Source: Aphis gossypii (Eukaryota; Arthropoda; Insecta; Hemiptera; Aphididae). Taken from it: a DNA stretch of 64,000 nucleotides. The stretch covers positions 248,001-312,000 of the forward strand of contig NW_026082986.1 of NCBI RefSeq assembly GCF_020184175.1. Direction: 5' to 3'. Shown in pieces: positions 37,834-48,759 of the stretch. The notes beneath the pieces are model-generated. The model had not been told where the DNA came from. It worked only from the letters and a program-made list of their open reading frames with translations, and did no database searches. The translations under genes and the position numbers were made by a program. How positions within the stretch are numbered: the first letter of the stretch is position 1; the number at the start of each line of letters is the position of its first letter.

Positions 37834-39296
37834 CACTGAGATAGATAATAGATATACTGGAGCGCGCACTCGGCCGTAAAAACGAGCCGTCGTGTTTGAC
37901 GTTACCCCCACCACCGAAGGGCAAAACATTTCATTTTTACATAGGAAAATACGATGAATTTGTAAATAACAATTTATTTTCGTTCTTAATAGCTGAGATA
38001 TTTACTCAAATGCCTATATAATCTCAAGCCTTTTCGTTAGTTTGTAATTTGTTACAATTTTGTATACCTAGTACCTATATTCAATATGGTTGTCTCGTGT
38101 TCAGCTTTTGGATGTACTAATAGGCACATTAAAGGTGGAAGTATTTAGTTCCACAAGTACCTAAATATTAACATTTTATACAGTTTTATTTGTGGCCAGG
38201 GGCCCGGAGGTTTCTTGAAGCCCCGATGGTTTTATAATTTTATATAATTAAATATTTAATCAATGAGAAGCGGAAAAAATACCCACGAAAAAAAAACCCA
38301 AACTACAATCACACCTGAAAAAAAGCCCAAGAAAATAAAAGTGCTATCATTGTAATCTTATATTTTGAAATATTTTATAAACTGTGGTTGATTGTTGATT
38401 ATACAATGGATTTACAATCATATAATACATTTTTAATAATAAATAATAATATTTTTTAAATAATTTTATCATATAATTATTTAATAGAACATAGGAAAAA
38501 AATATTAAAAATACAAAATATTCTCGTTTGTGGTAACATAATAATAACTAATAATTATAATACGAGAGATCATAGTCATAATAATTAAATAATATAATAA
38601 TAGTAAATTGTTAATTTAAAAAATAATTTTCGATAAGTAGTCTATACAATAATGATAAAATTCAACAATAACCTCTAGGCTATATCTATACATAAAAAAA
38701 ATAAAATTAACTTAACTGTATAATAATGATAATTAACTATAAAAGCTAAGTTAAAACAATACAAAATTTAACTGAATAAGTTATATTATATTAATAAGTT
38801 TGATTGAACAAAAATAACTAACAAATTAAGTTATTATACCTACCTAAATATTAATATTTTATAATATATAGATTTCCACTTAATAATCCTGAATTACTTA
38901 AAAAATGGTTGATTGAAGTTAAAAGGAAGAATTTTATACCTACAATGTATAGCACTTTATGTAGTGAACAACTATTTATAAACAAAAATGTCCATTGTAA
39001 ATCTCAAAATCCCTGCTTGATCACTTTCCATATCGTTATATCTTATATTATAATCATGGTAATACAATAAGGTAATGAATAATTACTACTACATTTAATT
39101 TGTTAAAGAAATAAGAAAATAAATTAAGAATTATGAACGAAAATAATCATAACTACACGTATATCGTATGTAAAAATGAAATGTTTTGCCCTTCGATGGT
39201 GGGGGAAGCGGGATTCGAGACGGCTCGTTTTTTGTATCATTGCGGGAATGGCGAGTGCGCGCTCCAGTATATCTTATCTATCTCAGTGTCCAGTTC
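37826..39296 (+). mobile_element. Complete P-superfamily-like transposon with THAP remnant, 1455 bp, flanked by a perfect 8-bp TSD
   Basis: Terminal inverted repeats of about 110-120 bp run inward from CACTGAGATAGATAATAGAT (37834) and its counterpart ending at 39288. They include GGAGCGCGCACTCG, AACGAGCCGTC and GGGCAAAACATTTCATTTTT. TCCAGTTC at 37826-37833 is repeated exactly at 39289-39296. Inside, a THAP DNA-binding domain is encoded in two exons but carries a stop. The 8-bp TSD and N-terminal THAP domain suggest the P-element superfamily. A hAT or other family with THAP cannot be excluded. The element is too short for a full transposase and so is non-autonomous. Confidence 0.75.
38086..39020 (+). 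pseudogene. THAP-domain fragment (transposase N-terminus), broken
   Basis: Exon 1 (38086-38156) begins MVVSCSAFGCTNRHIKGGSI, the start of a THAP zinc-coordinating domain, then meets TAG at 38146-38148, followed by FHK. A donor AA|GTACCT at 38157 and an acceptor ATATATAG ending at 38871 join it in frame to FPLNNPELLKKWLIEVKRK and MYSTLCSEQ. The C-x2-H end of the domain reads CSEQ, so the last zinc ligand is lost as well as the stop being present. The frame fades after about 39020. It is a non-functional remnant within the element that carries it. Confidence 0.7.
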
Positions 39297-39561
39297 ACAT
39301 TACTGATAGACTCTGTTTGTTATATACTTTTTCAAAAACCTCATTTCTTTTGATGTAAAGTATTACAGTTACTATACTTTTATTCGTATTATAGTGATTT
39401 GATATAATATATTGATAACAGCCTAACATAATGATAGTGGTGAATAAATTACGCGCATGCGCAGAATGCGTGAGGTATATTCTTGTGTTTAGACGCTGAC
39501 CTGTGGTGAGCGTTCCAGTTATCATATAGTTCAATATAATATTGATACAATAATTGTGGTG

Positions 39562-39593
39562 CATAGATAATAAAGATATCTTTATTATCTATG
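39562..39593. repeat. Perfect 32-bp palindrome
   Basis: The 16-bp half CATAGATAATAAAGAT is followed directly by its exact reverse complement. It lies just inside the right member of the inverted repeat pair and may be part of that element. Confidence 0.95.
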
Positions 39594-39596
39594 TTG

Positions 39597-39740
39597 TGGT
39601 GATAGACTGATTACTGATAATGATAATAACGGATAAATATTATTATTTTAAATAAACACAAACACTAGAAATAAACAATATAATAAAATAAAAATCTCAT
39701 TGCCATTCATCAGTAAAAATTATGAACTGTCAAAATGAAC
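39597..39740 (-). repeat. Inverted-pair repeat, right member
   Basis: This is the reverse complement of 33379-33525. The two copies bracket 6.3 kb that contains repeat copies 3 and 4 and the THAP element. Confidence 0.65.
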
Positions 39741-40214
39741 ACTATATTTGTCATTTTGTCGACTGGTAGTCGTCACCAGCGACCAGGTCAATGTTAATGA
39801 TGCGGACCGTTGCTTTGAACATATTAAAAATCAGTGAGTAGGAATATAATTATAATTATTAAATATTAGCGATTTGTATTTTTCTTACTACAATTCTGTG
39901 GGTTAGTAGATTAATTTTTAAATTAGTGCTTATTTATCGAGATGATATTGTGATAGGCCAAATAGAAGCAACCTTGAACGAATTTTGCAATATAGTAGTA
40001 AAATATACAAATGGTAAAAATATTTCAAAATTTATGTTTATTGTTTTTTTAATTTCTGATAAATGATATTCAATTGCCACCGTCAATTTTAGTCCTATTA
40101 TAGTACATTGCTATTTACTCGGATGCGGATGGCATCATGTTTTTTTCCAATATGCTAGGTTTAATTTCTTCCTTATTATTATTCTTGACTTTTATTCTTA
40201 ACATTTTAGATACC

Positions 40215-40560
40215 TTCTGAAAAAAGTGATGAATGTATTGATTTTACAATGTGTTTTTTTTTTTTTTGTGTGTGTTTGTGTAAGTATAACTTGTTGAAAT
40301 AATGCTTTAACATAGTTTCAGTGGCAAATTAAATAACCTTCGTGTATTATAGAGGTCAAAATTAAGAAGTTTCCAACTGTTTTAAAAAAAAAAATTGATT
40401 TTTTATATGGCTGTAACTCAAAAACTAATCACTATAAATAGTGTAAATACTTGAAATTTTCACTACCTAAATGTTTATATTAGCGTAATCTATAAATCGT
40501 TAAATTTTTAAAATATTTTGACTACTTTATGATTATTATAGAAAATTAGAATACATGATT
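40215..40560. repeat. Fragments of the dispersed repeat family
   Basis: AGTGATGAATGTATTGATTT at 40227-40246 matches the 3' landmark of the family. Positions 40385-40560 match the family in the opposite orientation (the GTATTTACAGTGATTAG region). This is a rearranged composite. Confidence 0.55.
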
Positions 40561-40569
40561 TGTTAATTT

Positions 40570-42620
40570 TTGTTTTAAAATGCCAATATAAATATTTTTA
40601 CTCAATTAAAAAGCTCTAAAATGTAATACAAAAATCCTTATAAGTTATTACTAATAAATATAAAAATAAAGTTGAACATAAATCTACAAAAGAATGTTAT
40701 AAGTATTGGAAGGTTGTACATTTCACAGATTTCATCAAAATTGTGAAAATTAGTAATTTTTTTGTACTTACTTCATACAATTTTAATATTGATACTAACA
40801 ATACAAAGAATTTAGTACAAGATTCGTTAACAATTTTTCTATCTAAATTAAATAATAATAATAATAGGTTAAACAAACATAAGTACTTAACACTTAAGTT
40901 TTCAGTACCTACATTAATATTCACTGAGTATGTGCAATTAATAATTATTATATATCTACGACATAAAACTAGAGTTTAAGATCAGAAAATATTATACCAT
41001 ACTGTTTTCTAAATTAAATTTGAAAATGTTAACAGTTGATGTAGTAGTAGTCATAATATTTTTATTAGGGTTTTGAATTTTTAATAAGTATGATTATATG
41101 ATGATTTTATTATTGTATTTCTTTGAATATACCCAATTATTTACAATATTATAAATTAATTACATTTTTTGGGCAGGTATGTTATTATGGTGTTTTAATA
41201 AATATGATAAACGTAATTTAGTTTGTGAATCCACTATTAGTTATAGCCTATAAGTATACTTTAAACATTTGTTGGTTTTATATGTTTATTGGATTTTATT
41301 TATCTTTCACAAGCAAAATGCATTTTAAAACTGTTAAGAGACACAAATATATATAATATGTGTATAAAATTAGACTTTTACAGGTAAAGTATTCTGAACT
41401 CCTCCATTGACACCCATAGGTAACATTTTGAAAAGAGGAGGAGAATAAAAATTCTTAAATTTTAGCTAAAAAAATATGTAATATAATAAATATAAATAGA
41501 TATAAATAGGTATGCTAAATAATAATTAATATAGGCATTTCAAATTTTTATTGGTTTATTATAGTTAATTAAAATAAATTTTAATAAATATAGAAAAAAA
41601 ATATAATATTATATATTAAATTAGTAGTTAATATTATTTATCCAGGTGTAAGTGCTTTGTCTTTCCCCAAATGGGTGCCCATGAATTTCTTTTAAAATTG
41701 ATTTTTGGTAATTATAATTTATAACATACCACTGTATTGTATATTTGATTGTACCAAGGTGGCAAAGTAAATGATAGGAAACTAACCCTATACACAACTT
41801 ATTTCCAGTTTTCTTTTTGAATTTTATCTTAAAATTATGCTGTTTTTAAATTAATTATTTTTCTCACACTGGAGTTGAGATAAATGTTATTTGTATGAAA
41901 TGTTTTTATAATTGTTTTTATTTCTCTACAATATTTACTTATGTTAGGGTGTCTAGTAAAATATTTTAAAAATGTAACTAATTTGTAACTTGGAAGAAAC
42001 AATTTTCAATTTAATTTACTTGCCTAGACTAGTATATCAAAATAATACCTATTGATTCAATTTTTATAAAAATAAAACAAAGTATATGTTCCAACTACCT
42101 AACAGATTATTAAATGATTATAAACTCAAATCAAATCAAAAGCCGTTGATATAAATATTTAATATTATTCTATTTTGTAACTTCATTTGAGAATAGGAAT
42201 TTTTTTAAATTATAATTTACAAAAATATATTTTAGTTAATAGTTATAATTTGTTTATAAATTAAGAACCTATTTTCTTCAGAATTAATTACATTTCTTAC
42301 TTGAGTTTTGACAAAATTAAAATTTATCTAATTTACTAGCTTACAGTTATAAAAATAATAATTACCTATTTTAAGTTATTTTATATTAGCATTTTTCTTC
42401 ACGCCTCGCCTTTTCCATTTGATGTGAACATTTTGTAAAAACATTAAAGTTTTACAATAACGTTTAAGTTCACAAAAATAAATATAAGTATGTTTCAATT
42501 GGTAGTAATGTCTGTATGGTTCTGTAACTATACTTTTGTATAATTTACTTACCGGAAAGGGATTATAACCGTTACATATTTAAAAATTTATAAAGTTAAA
42601 ACTTACAGTGTTTCAAAAAA
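40570..42620. other. AT-rich intergenic DNA
   Basis: I see no gene or structured repeat. Short open frames near 40700-40980 are low-complexity. Confidence 0.55.
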
Positions 42621-42624
42621 AAAG

Positions 42625-42990
42625 AAAAAAGGAGGTCAAGTGGATAATGCTCTGCTGTACAATATGCATCTAGTGGACCCAAGACATAGAGTAGGTCACT
42701 ATAATATATGTGTTAAATTTGAATGCAACAATAGGTCCAAACAATTTTTATCGGCATTTAAAAAAAAATACTTGGAAAACTGAAAATTCAGTTGTCTATA
42801 GATAGCCAAGAAGCCAGAATATTTTGAAAATTTAATCATGAATAGATTACACTATTATAAACATTTGGCGAAAATTTAAAGTATTTAAAGTGATTTGTTT
42901 TTGAGTTACAACTATATTAAAAATTGATGTTATCGAAAACTGGTTTTGCATAAAATTTCCTGTTTTTCTCATTTTTTCATCTATTGTATT
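42625..42990 (+). repeat. Dispersed repeat family copy 5 (internally deleted)
   Basis: The 5' landmark GTCAAGTGGATAATGCTCTG is followed after about 100 bp by sequence matching the distal third of the family (GATTTGTTTTTGAGTTACAA, GTTTTGCATAAAATTTCC). Confidence 0.6.
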
Positions 42991-43404
42991 ATTTTTACAG
43001 CTATATATAATTGAGATAAGTAATTTATCATAACCATAAAATCATTTATACATTCTCACTAATATTTTTAAATCACCGATTTTTTAATAATATGTTTGAA
43101 TAGGTATGATATTATTATAGGTATTTAGACAACAATTTTTTATAGTTTCTGGTTAACTAGCCTTGATACCTACTTTTTGGTATTTCATGACATACAGAAT
43201 ATTTGTTTTATGCAATTTATCATTTATTGTTAAAGCAGTAGACAACTTATTTTTAAATGAATTAATTATTATTTTTAATAAGGTGTCCATAAAAATATTG
43301 ATGCTATTATGTAATAAATTTGGAGCCTTTTCAAAAAATAAATAAATTTTTTTAGTATATATAATTAAATATTCAAAAAATTATTAACTAAATAATAATA
43401 ATGG

Positions 43405-44745
43405 TTAGATTAAGAAATGTTTGATGTACTTTAATACAGATTTTGCAGCTGCATTTTTAGCATCTTCATATGTTTTACCAGTATCTGAGCAGATCAACAC
43501 AGGTTTAGCTGTAGGAGTTGTTATTTTCAGAGACAACTCAATTTTACCACAATCATCTAGATATTGTATGCACGTGATACTTAAACATTTTTCATATGCA
43601 AGTTTTGTCAAAAATTCAAAACCACTCATATTTAGTTCATCCAATGAATTGCATTCTTTTAGTTTTTGCACCCACTTTTTTTCAGACGATAATAATTGGT
43701 TGAAGCCTAAATTCATAAACTTAAAATCATCACATACTTCAATATTAATTTTTAGTGTTATCATGTTGCACTTACCTTTATCAACTATTTCATGTGTGAT
43801 ATTTCTATGAGACATAGAAGAAGTTTCTTGATTCAAACTAATTTGTTCGAGTAACAACTGAGCGGCTTGTTTTTTTGCAATTTTCTTGGCATGACCTTTG
43901 CCCATAGATTTGTGGGGTCCAACAGAACATATCACAGAATATAAATCATTATTGTTTTCTTTGTGGAATTCATATTTTGGAAGCTCCCAACCATGAGCTA
44001 TGCATATATCTTGTAGTATACCAATGTAGTTAGTAAACATTCTTGATTCATTACTGTTGATATGGTTATTCTTGTGAAGAGCTTTATTCACAGTGTCATT
44101 TTTTACTAAACTTATCGACAAACCAAGTTTATCATTTTCCATTTCGTTCATTTTTTCGTTACTGTCATTTGACGTATAAGTGTTATTGGTTATATGTTGA
44201 TTCATATTTATTTGATTTAACATTGAATAAGCGGCATGAGTTTTTGCAATTTTCTTGTTTTTACCTACACCTTTGGATTTATAGGGCCCAGTAGAACATA
44301 TTACGGTAAACAAATGTTCCTTATTATTGTATTCGCCTTCAATAACTGCACAACATTCATATTTTGGTAGATTCCAAACACGAGCTCTGCATAACTCTTG
44401 CAGTGTACCAATATAATTGATAGATTGTGCAAATTTAATATTACTCTCTAGACATGGTGGGTTTGTTGAGTACGGTAAATAGTCATCTATTTCAGCGATA
44501 GATGCCAGCTTGTTCAAAAATTTGTTCGCCGCGTCATTTGTTGCTTCATTACTTGACGAACCACAACCGTAAGTTATGATTTTCCCACATGTGGCATAAT
44601 ACATATAAATTTTATTCGGTAACAGATCCACCACGGAAAGCATATTGTATTGTACTGATTTACCTTGCTTAGCCATAATGTTGTGAAGCCGGGAAACAGC
44701 CGATGAATATTTACTAATGAGTTGTAATCCATTGGGTTCGGCCAT
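43405..44745 (-). CDS. Protein with four dsRNA-binding-domain-like units, Loquacious/TRBP/PRKRA-like
   Basis: This is an intact 446-aa frame in a single coding exon. Four dsRBD-like units are visible. Unit A (about 13-81) is degenerate, with GCGSSSNEATNDAA where the basic motif should be. Unit B (109-178) has NYIGTLQELCRARVWNLPKY and GKNKKIAKTHAA. Unit C (238-301) has NYIGILQDICIAHGWELPKY and GHAKKIAKKQAA. Unit D (373-444) has GFEFLTKLAYEKCLSITCIQ and GKTYEDAKNAAA without the KKxAK motif, like the C-terminal, protein-binding dsRBD of Loquacious and TRBP. B and C are so alike that a tandem duplication is likely. Such proteins are Dicer cofactors in the miRNA/siRNA pathway, and miRNA-pathway genes including loquacious are known to be duplicated in pea aphid. 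The exact orthology (Loqs, R2D2 or paralog) is not resolved. The ATG has a good context (GCGATGG); an out-of-frame ATG lies 5 nt upstream. Confidence 0.85.
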   Translation of the reverse strand: MAEPNGLQLISKYSSAVSRLHNIMAKQGKSVQYNMLSVVDLLPNKIYMYYATCGKIITYGCGSSSNEATNDAANKFLNKLASIAEIDDYLPYSTNPPCLESNIKFAQSINYIGTLQELCRARVWNLPKYECCAVIEGEYNNKEHLFTVICSTGPYKSKGVGKNKKIAKTHAAYSMLNQINMNQHITNNTYTSNDSNEKMNEMENDKLGLSISLVKNDTVNKALHKNNHINSNESRMFTNYIGILQDICIAHGWELPKYEFHKENNNDLYSVICSVGPHKSMGKGHAKKIAKKQAAQLLLEQISLNQETSSMSHRNITHEIVDKGKCNMITLKINIEVCDDFKFMNLGFNQLLSSEKKWVQKLKECNSLDELNMSGFEFLTKLAYEKCLSITCIQYLDDCGKIELSLKITTPTAKPVLICSDTGKTYEDAKNAAAKSVLKYIKHFLI

Positions 44746-44861
44746 CGCATCCGTGAGCTGCAGCAGTGATTCCGATAGTATTATATTTCTCGAATAACTG
44801 TTACTGTGAGCGAGTCTCGTATCATGCGAGGAAACCGTTCTATTGTAGAGTACAATCCTTT
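44746..44861 (-). other. Probable 5' UTR of the dsRBD protein gene
   Basis: On the minus strand a good acceptor (TATTTTGTTTTCTCAG) ends just before 44861, about 115 bp upstream of the ATG. The coding exon therefore may be the last exon of a gene with an intron in its leader. That would argue against a simple processed retrocopy. Confidence 0.4.
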
Positions 44862-45290
44862 CTGAGAAAACAAAATACTGCTATTTGAGATAGATAATGA
44901 TAAATGTGCTTTTTACGATTATTATTGATTAAGGATAAATTACAGATGAAAATGTATATAATGAAACAAACAATCAATCTGTTTGTGGCAAAACCTATGT
45001 ACGTCACCGTAGAAACAATAGTATAATATATTACTTTAATATAACGATTGCGTTATGATGGTAATTTGATCTGTCTGACTGGCTGTTGATAAATGTGAAA
45101 AACAATAAAAACTATGTGCACTAGTCCGTTTTCGATATTATCATATTATAATACCTATGTACTAATACAAAAGTAGTAATTTGTATTTTGTTTTTGTAGT
45201 ATACTGTAGTCTGCAGTTCCTTCTGCGCTATCATTGTCGTTACTCGTTCGCGCGGCTGAGCGTCCCTCCTCCCACCCATCCATGACAATC

Positions 45291-45901
45291 ACGTAAGTCA
45301 GGGGTCTCCAAACTACGATCCTCGAACAAATTTTAACCGACTGTTATGAAACGCCACCGCGTGAGCCTGTGATAGTGTGATGTTCTGTTATATTTTATAT
45401 TGTGTCTCTGGTTGTATCCGAAGACGACAATTTGTTGAAACCGTTCTCTGTGTAGCTGTTAATTAAATGTTGCGGAATAGTTATTATTAAAATAATAGAC
45501 GTTTTTGCATTTAAATAAGAATATTACACTTTATTAGTTATTAAAATAATATAATTTATTCTATAAGCACACTACTTAACTCGAATGAGTTGGGTTCAAG
45601 ACTAACTTGTCGACAAGACCGATACTATAGTCTTGTCGCGCATAAGCAAAAATATCTAAGATAAGACGCCTACATACAGGCGTTATTATATTCTGTACAA
45701 AAAGCGTCTCTATAGTCTATAGTGGTGGGCATATAACACGGCCCGCGGCCCCCATAGGATAGTAAATATACTAAGAGATATTTTACATTTAAAAATTAAA
45801 AATTGTATGTTATTTTATTGTATAAAGCTTTGGCCCTCCAAGAAATGATGATATTTTTTGTGGCTCTTGAATAAAAATGTTTAAAGACCCTTGACGTAGA
45901 T
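45291..45901. mobile_element. hAT-like MITE, 595 bp, with 8-bp TSD
   Basis: Terminal inverted repeats are CAGGGGTCTCCAAAC (45299) and GTTTAAAGACCCTTG (ending 45893). Flanks are ACGTAAGT (45291-45298) and ACGTAGAT (45894-45901), six of eight alike. The interior has GGCCCGCGGCCCCC and small palindromes such as CTTGTCGACAAG. There is no open frame, so it is non-autonomous. It lies about 550 bp upstream of the dsRBD gene's start codon. Confidence 0.7.
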
Positions 45902-46134
45902 AAGTAACCAGCTTTGCACCCACCTCCTATCAACTACACACTCACACGACTACAACACATGACTCTTTTGTAATAATTACTAATTACTACCAAGTACAAT
46001 GAAAATTATAGTCAAGTTAAAAGGCATAGTCAAATCTAATATACTCCATAACATTTAATTAAAATAATAATATACTGATACCTATTTAAAATCAAATGTA
46101 GAATATATTATACTTTATTATTATTATCATTATT

Positions 46135-46240
46135 TTAGATTCTGAACAAAGTGATGAATGTATTGATTTTACAATTATGTGTATTTTTTCATTTTTTCGT
46201 GTGTGTAAAGCAAAATGTGTCGAAATAATGCTTTAATTAC
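46135..46240 (+). repeat. Dispersed repeat family 3'-end fragment
   Basis: TTCTGAACAAAGTGATGAAT followed by GTATTGATTTTACAATTATG matches the 3' landmark of the family. The next part resembles 40260-40310 (TGTGTCGAAATAATGCTTTA). Confidence 0.6.
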
Positions 46241-47224
46241 AAACTTTTTAATACCTACGTCGTACATATTATTATTATAGGACATCAGGGCACATAGTAA
46301 TATTGTGGTATAATCGTAGTCACAATAAAAAACGACACCATGTAAAACAACTAGTAACCAAACATATACTGTCAAATAGGGACTAAATTTTTCACGTTAG
46401 TTTTGTTCTGAAAAAATAAGGATGGCAAAATTGACTAAACAGTTTTAAATTGAACAACACAACTATATGATCAATTAATAAATTAATTGCAGGAGCATTG
46501 GTGAGCACAAATTAATCATACTTTGTTTTAGATAGTAAAGAATAGCAGACGGATACACAATCCTAACAGCAGTAAATAAGAAAACGAGAAAATAACCCAT
46601 CGCCCAGTACCTATCCATCAAAAACTACACCAGCCATAAAACAAGGAAATCCAACACACTGGAAATGAGGAAGGAGTAATAAACACAAAATTATTTAAAT
46701 ATTATTATTTTATAAAAATATTCTTTTGAAAAAAAAAACCGTAAGATAAGCCCTTACATTTTATAATATTATCTAATACTTAATATGTTTATATGAGCTT
46801 TTAAAAAAAAAAAAAAAATTGAAATGACACCCCTGATTTATGTATATTGATGTTTGTAGCTTGTCCTGCAGTATTTGAGTTTGCTTGAATAACTGAATGG
46901 AATTTCCTTCATTGATTGGATAAATAAAAAGTATTTTAAAAGTATATATTTATTGAAATCTATAATTTACAATGTATAGTTGATCAAATGATGAGCCACA
47001 TGATCGATCCAAGATTGGGAATCGGAAAAAGTAATGTGGCATGTTTTGCATGTCTATTGATCACATCGAACCACTTTTCTAGAACAAATATTTTAATATT
47101 CTATTAATATTAGATAAAAAAATTTCTATCATATATTATTAAAATTCTAATTTGGTGAGAAGAGTTATAAGATTCTTAAAAAATGTGTAATATGTGTTTT
47201 AATGAATAGTATAATAAATAAAAA

Positions 47225-47765
47225 AAAAGTCGGCAAGTGGGTACTGCTCTGCTGTACATTACGGAGTGGCCGGTGGGATGGACCTCAAACTAGGGTAGGT
47301 TAAATTTGAATGCAATGTTAGGTATCATTGTATACGAAAAACGATTCTGAACGGAGATGATTTGTCAGTCTAGAATATTTAACGTTAGATATAAATATAA
47401 ACAATTTTATAAATTTTGAACTACAAAATAATTTGCAAATATTCATAATTTTGACGAGTTTTTGTCAAAATTTGAACTTCAAATGCTAATAAAAAAAAAT
47501 TGTGCCTATGTATTCTTATAATTTTTTTATCGCTATAAGAATAACTTATGAGGAACTTTGTATTAATTTTTCAAATATTTTGCCAAAAAAATTTTATTGA
47601 CACTCCAAAAAAAAAAATTCTTAAGAAAATTGAAAATTTCATTTGTCTATAAATAGCTTAAAAAAAGTCAAAATATTTTGAAAATCAAATCACGTAAAGA
47701 AAATGACAATCTAAATAACTGGTAAAATGTTTAAGAATTTACGACTTATACTATTTGAATAACGA
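47225..47765 (+). repeat. Dispersed repeat family copy 6
   Basis: This copy is nearly identical to 35983-36500 up to TATTTGAATAAC at 47762, where it stops abruptly and unrelated, coding-like sequence begins. Confidence 0.7.
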
Positions 47766-47885
47766 TGCTATCAATATGAAAAAGCTGAAACAGCTTGTAC
47801 AAAATAATAGTACAGTCAAATGTATAGTTGAAGATATTTTAACAAATATTTCTTGTCCAAATAGAAAAAAAAAACAAAGATAAAT
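47766..47885 (+). pseudogene. Short coding-like fragment at a repeat junction
   Basis: A frame reading AINMKKLKQLVQNNSTVKCI and then VEDILTNISCPNRKKKQR runs to a stop near 47881. It has protein-like composition, but I do not recognise it. It may be a transposase or gene fragment joined to repeat copy 6. Confidence 0.25.
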
Positions 47886-48204
47886 TTATGTTGGTAAATG
47901 AAAAAAATGAAAGGTGCAAAACCATTACATTTTACTATGAACTATGAAGTCATGTTAGGTAAAGTAGATGTCAATTTAGATATAATAGTATACAACGCCT
48001 ACCTTATTGAATTGATTTAAATAAGCACGATACACCAATAACGAGTGTAGACGTATATTATATAACTTAGTTTTTCTTTTTACAAACATATTATAAGTAA
48101 AAAAAATAGAAGATTTAATTATTTAATTTAAATTATACATCATAAACCTAGGCTTTTCCGAACCAAAAATGTATACCTACTCTGAAGCCAAAATACTAAC
48201 AGTA

Positions 48205-48690
48205 AAGCTGGTTTCACACGGAGTGGTTTAGCCGCGTGCGGTCGCGGATTTTATCCGCGATGGATTTTCTTTAAAAATTAAACACCTATATTTAAATGGG
48301 TACATTCAAACGAAGAAAAATGGCTAGCGGACGACCGCCTCGAATCGTGCTTGCTCAAATTTTGGGCGGTCGACCGCGTCCGCCAGCTAAAATTAAACTG
48401 TGGATTTCCAATAGCCATATTCACACGAAGCGGTTCGCCCGTCAACGGCCGCGGACTTATAGCGGTTTTTTTATTCATAACAGCATTTATTATCCGCCTC
48501 GTGTGTAAGCAAACAGCGGATGTGATAGCGGTCGAAATCCGCACGCGATCGCGGTTCCTATCCGCATCAGCGACCGCGACTGCTTCCAAACTTAACTTAT
48601 ACACGAAGTGGATTGGCCGAGCGCGGATTTCGACCGCTACCACGTCCGCGTCCGCATCTCTGTACATGATTTATTTTTGGGTTATTTAGG
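48205..48690. repeat. GC-rich island of short direct and inverted repeats (probable MITE cluster)
   Basis: Units such as TTTCACACGGAGTGGTTTAG, TTCACACGAAGCGGTTCGCC and ATACACGAAGTGGATTGGCC start near 48210, 48420 and 48600. The inverted form CCGCCTCGTGTGTAAGC is at about 48495. GCGGTCG/CGACCGC and GCGGAT/ATCCGC motifs recur on both strands. Open frames of 112-129 codons on both strands are shadows of this repetition. The pattern resembles ends of PIF/Harbinger-type MITEs, which is only a guess. Confidence 0.55.
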
Positions 48691-48759
48691 TTATCAAAAC
48701 ATAAACCATAAACATATTTTTGCCTTCCAATTTAAAATATAATATACTCAAATTATTTC

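Noticed and set aside
39176..39358. 60-codon plus-strand frame
   Set aside because: It is a translation of the right terminal inverted repeat of the THAP-bearing element.
43421..43810. 129-codon plus-strand frame
   Set aside because: It lies antisense to the dsRBD protein, whose domain content clearly marks the minus strand as coding.
48278..48689. 112- and 129-codon frames on opposite strands
   Set aside because: Both are open because of the GC-rich repeated motifs, and they show arginine/alanine-rich repetition instead of a protein family.
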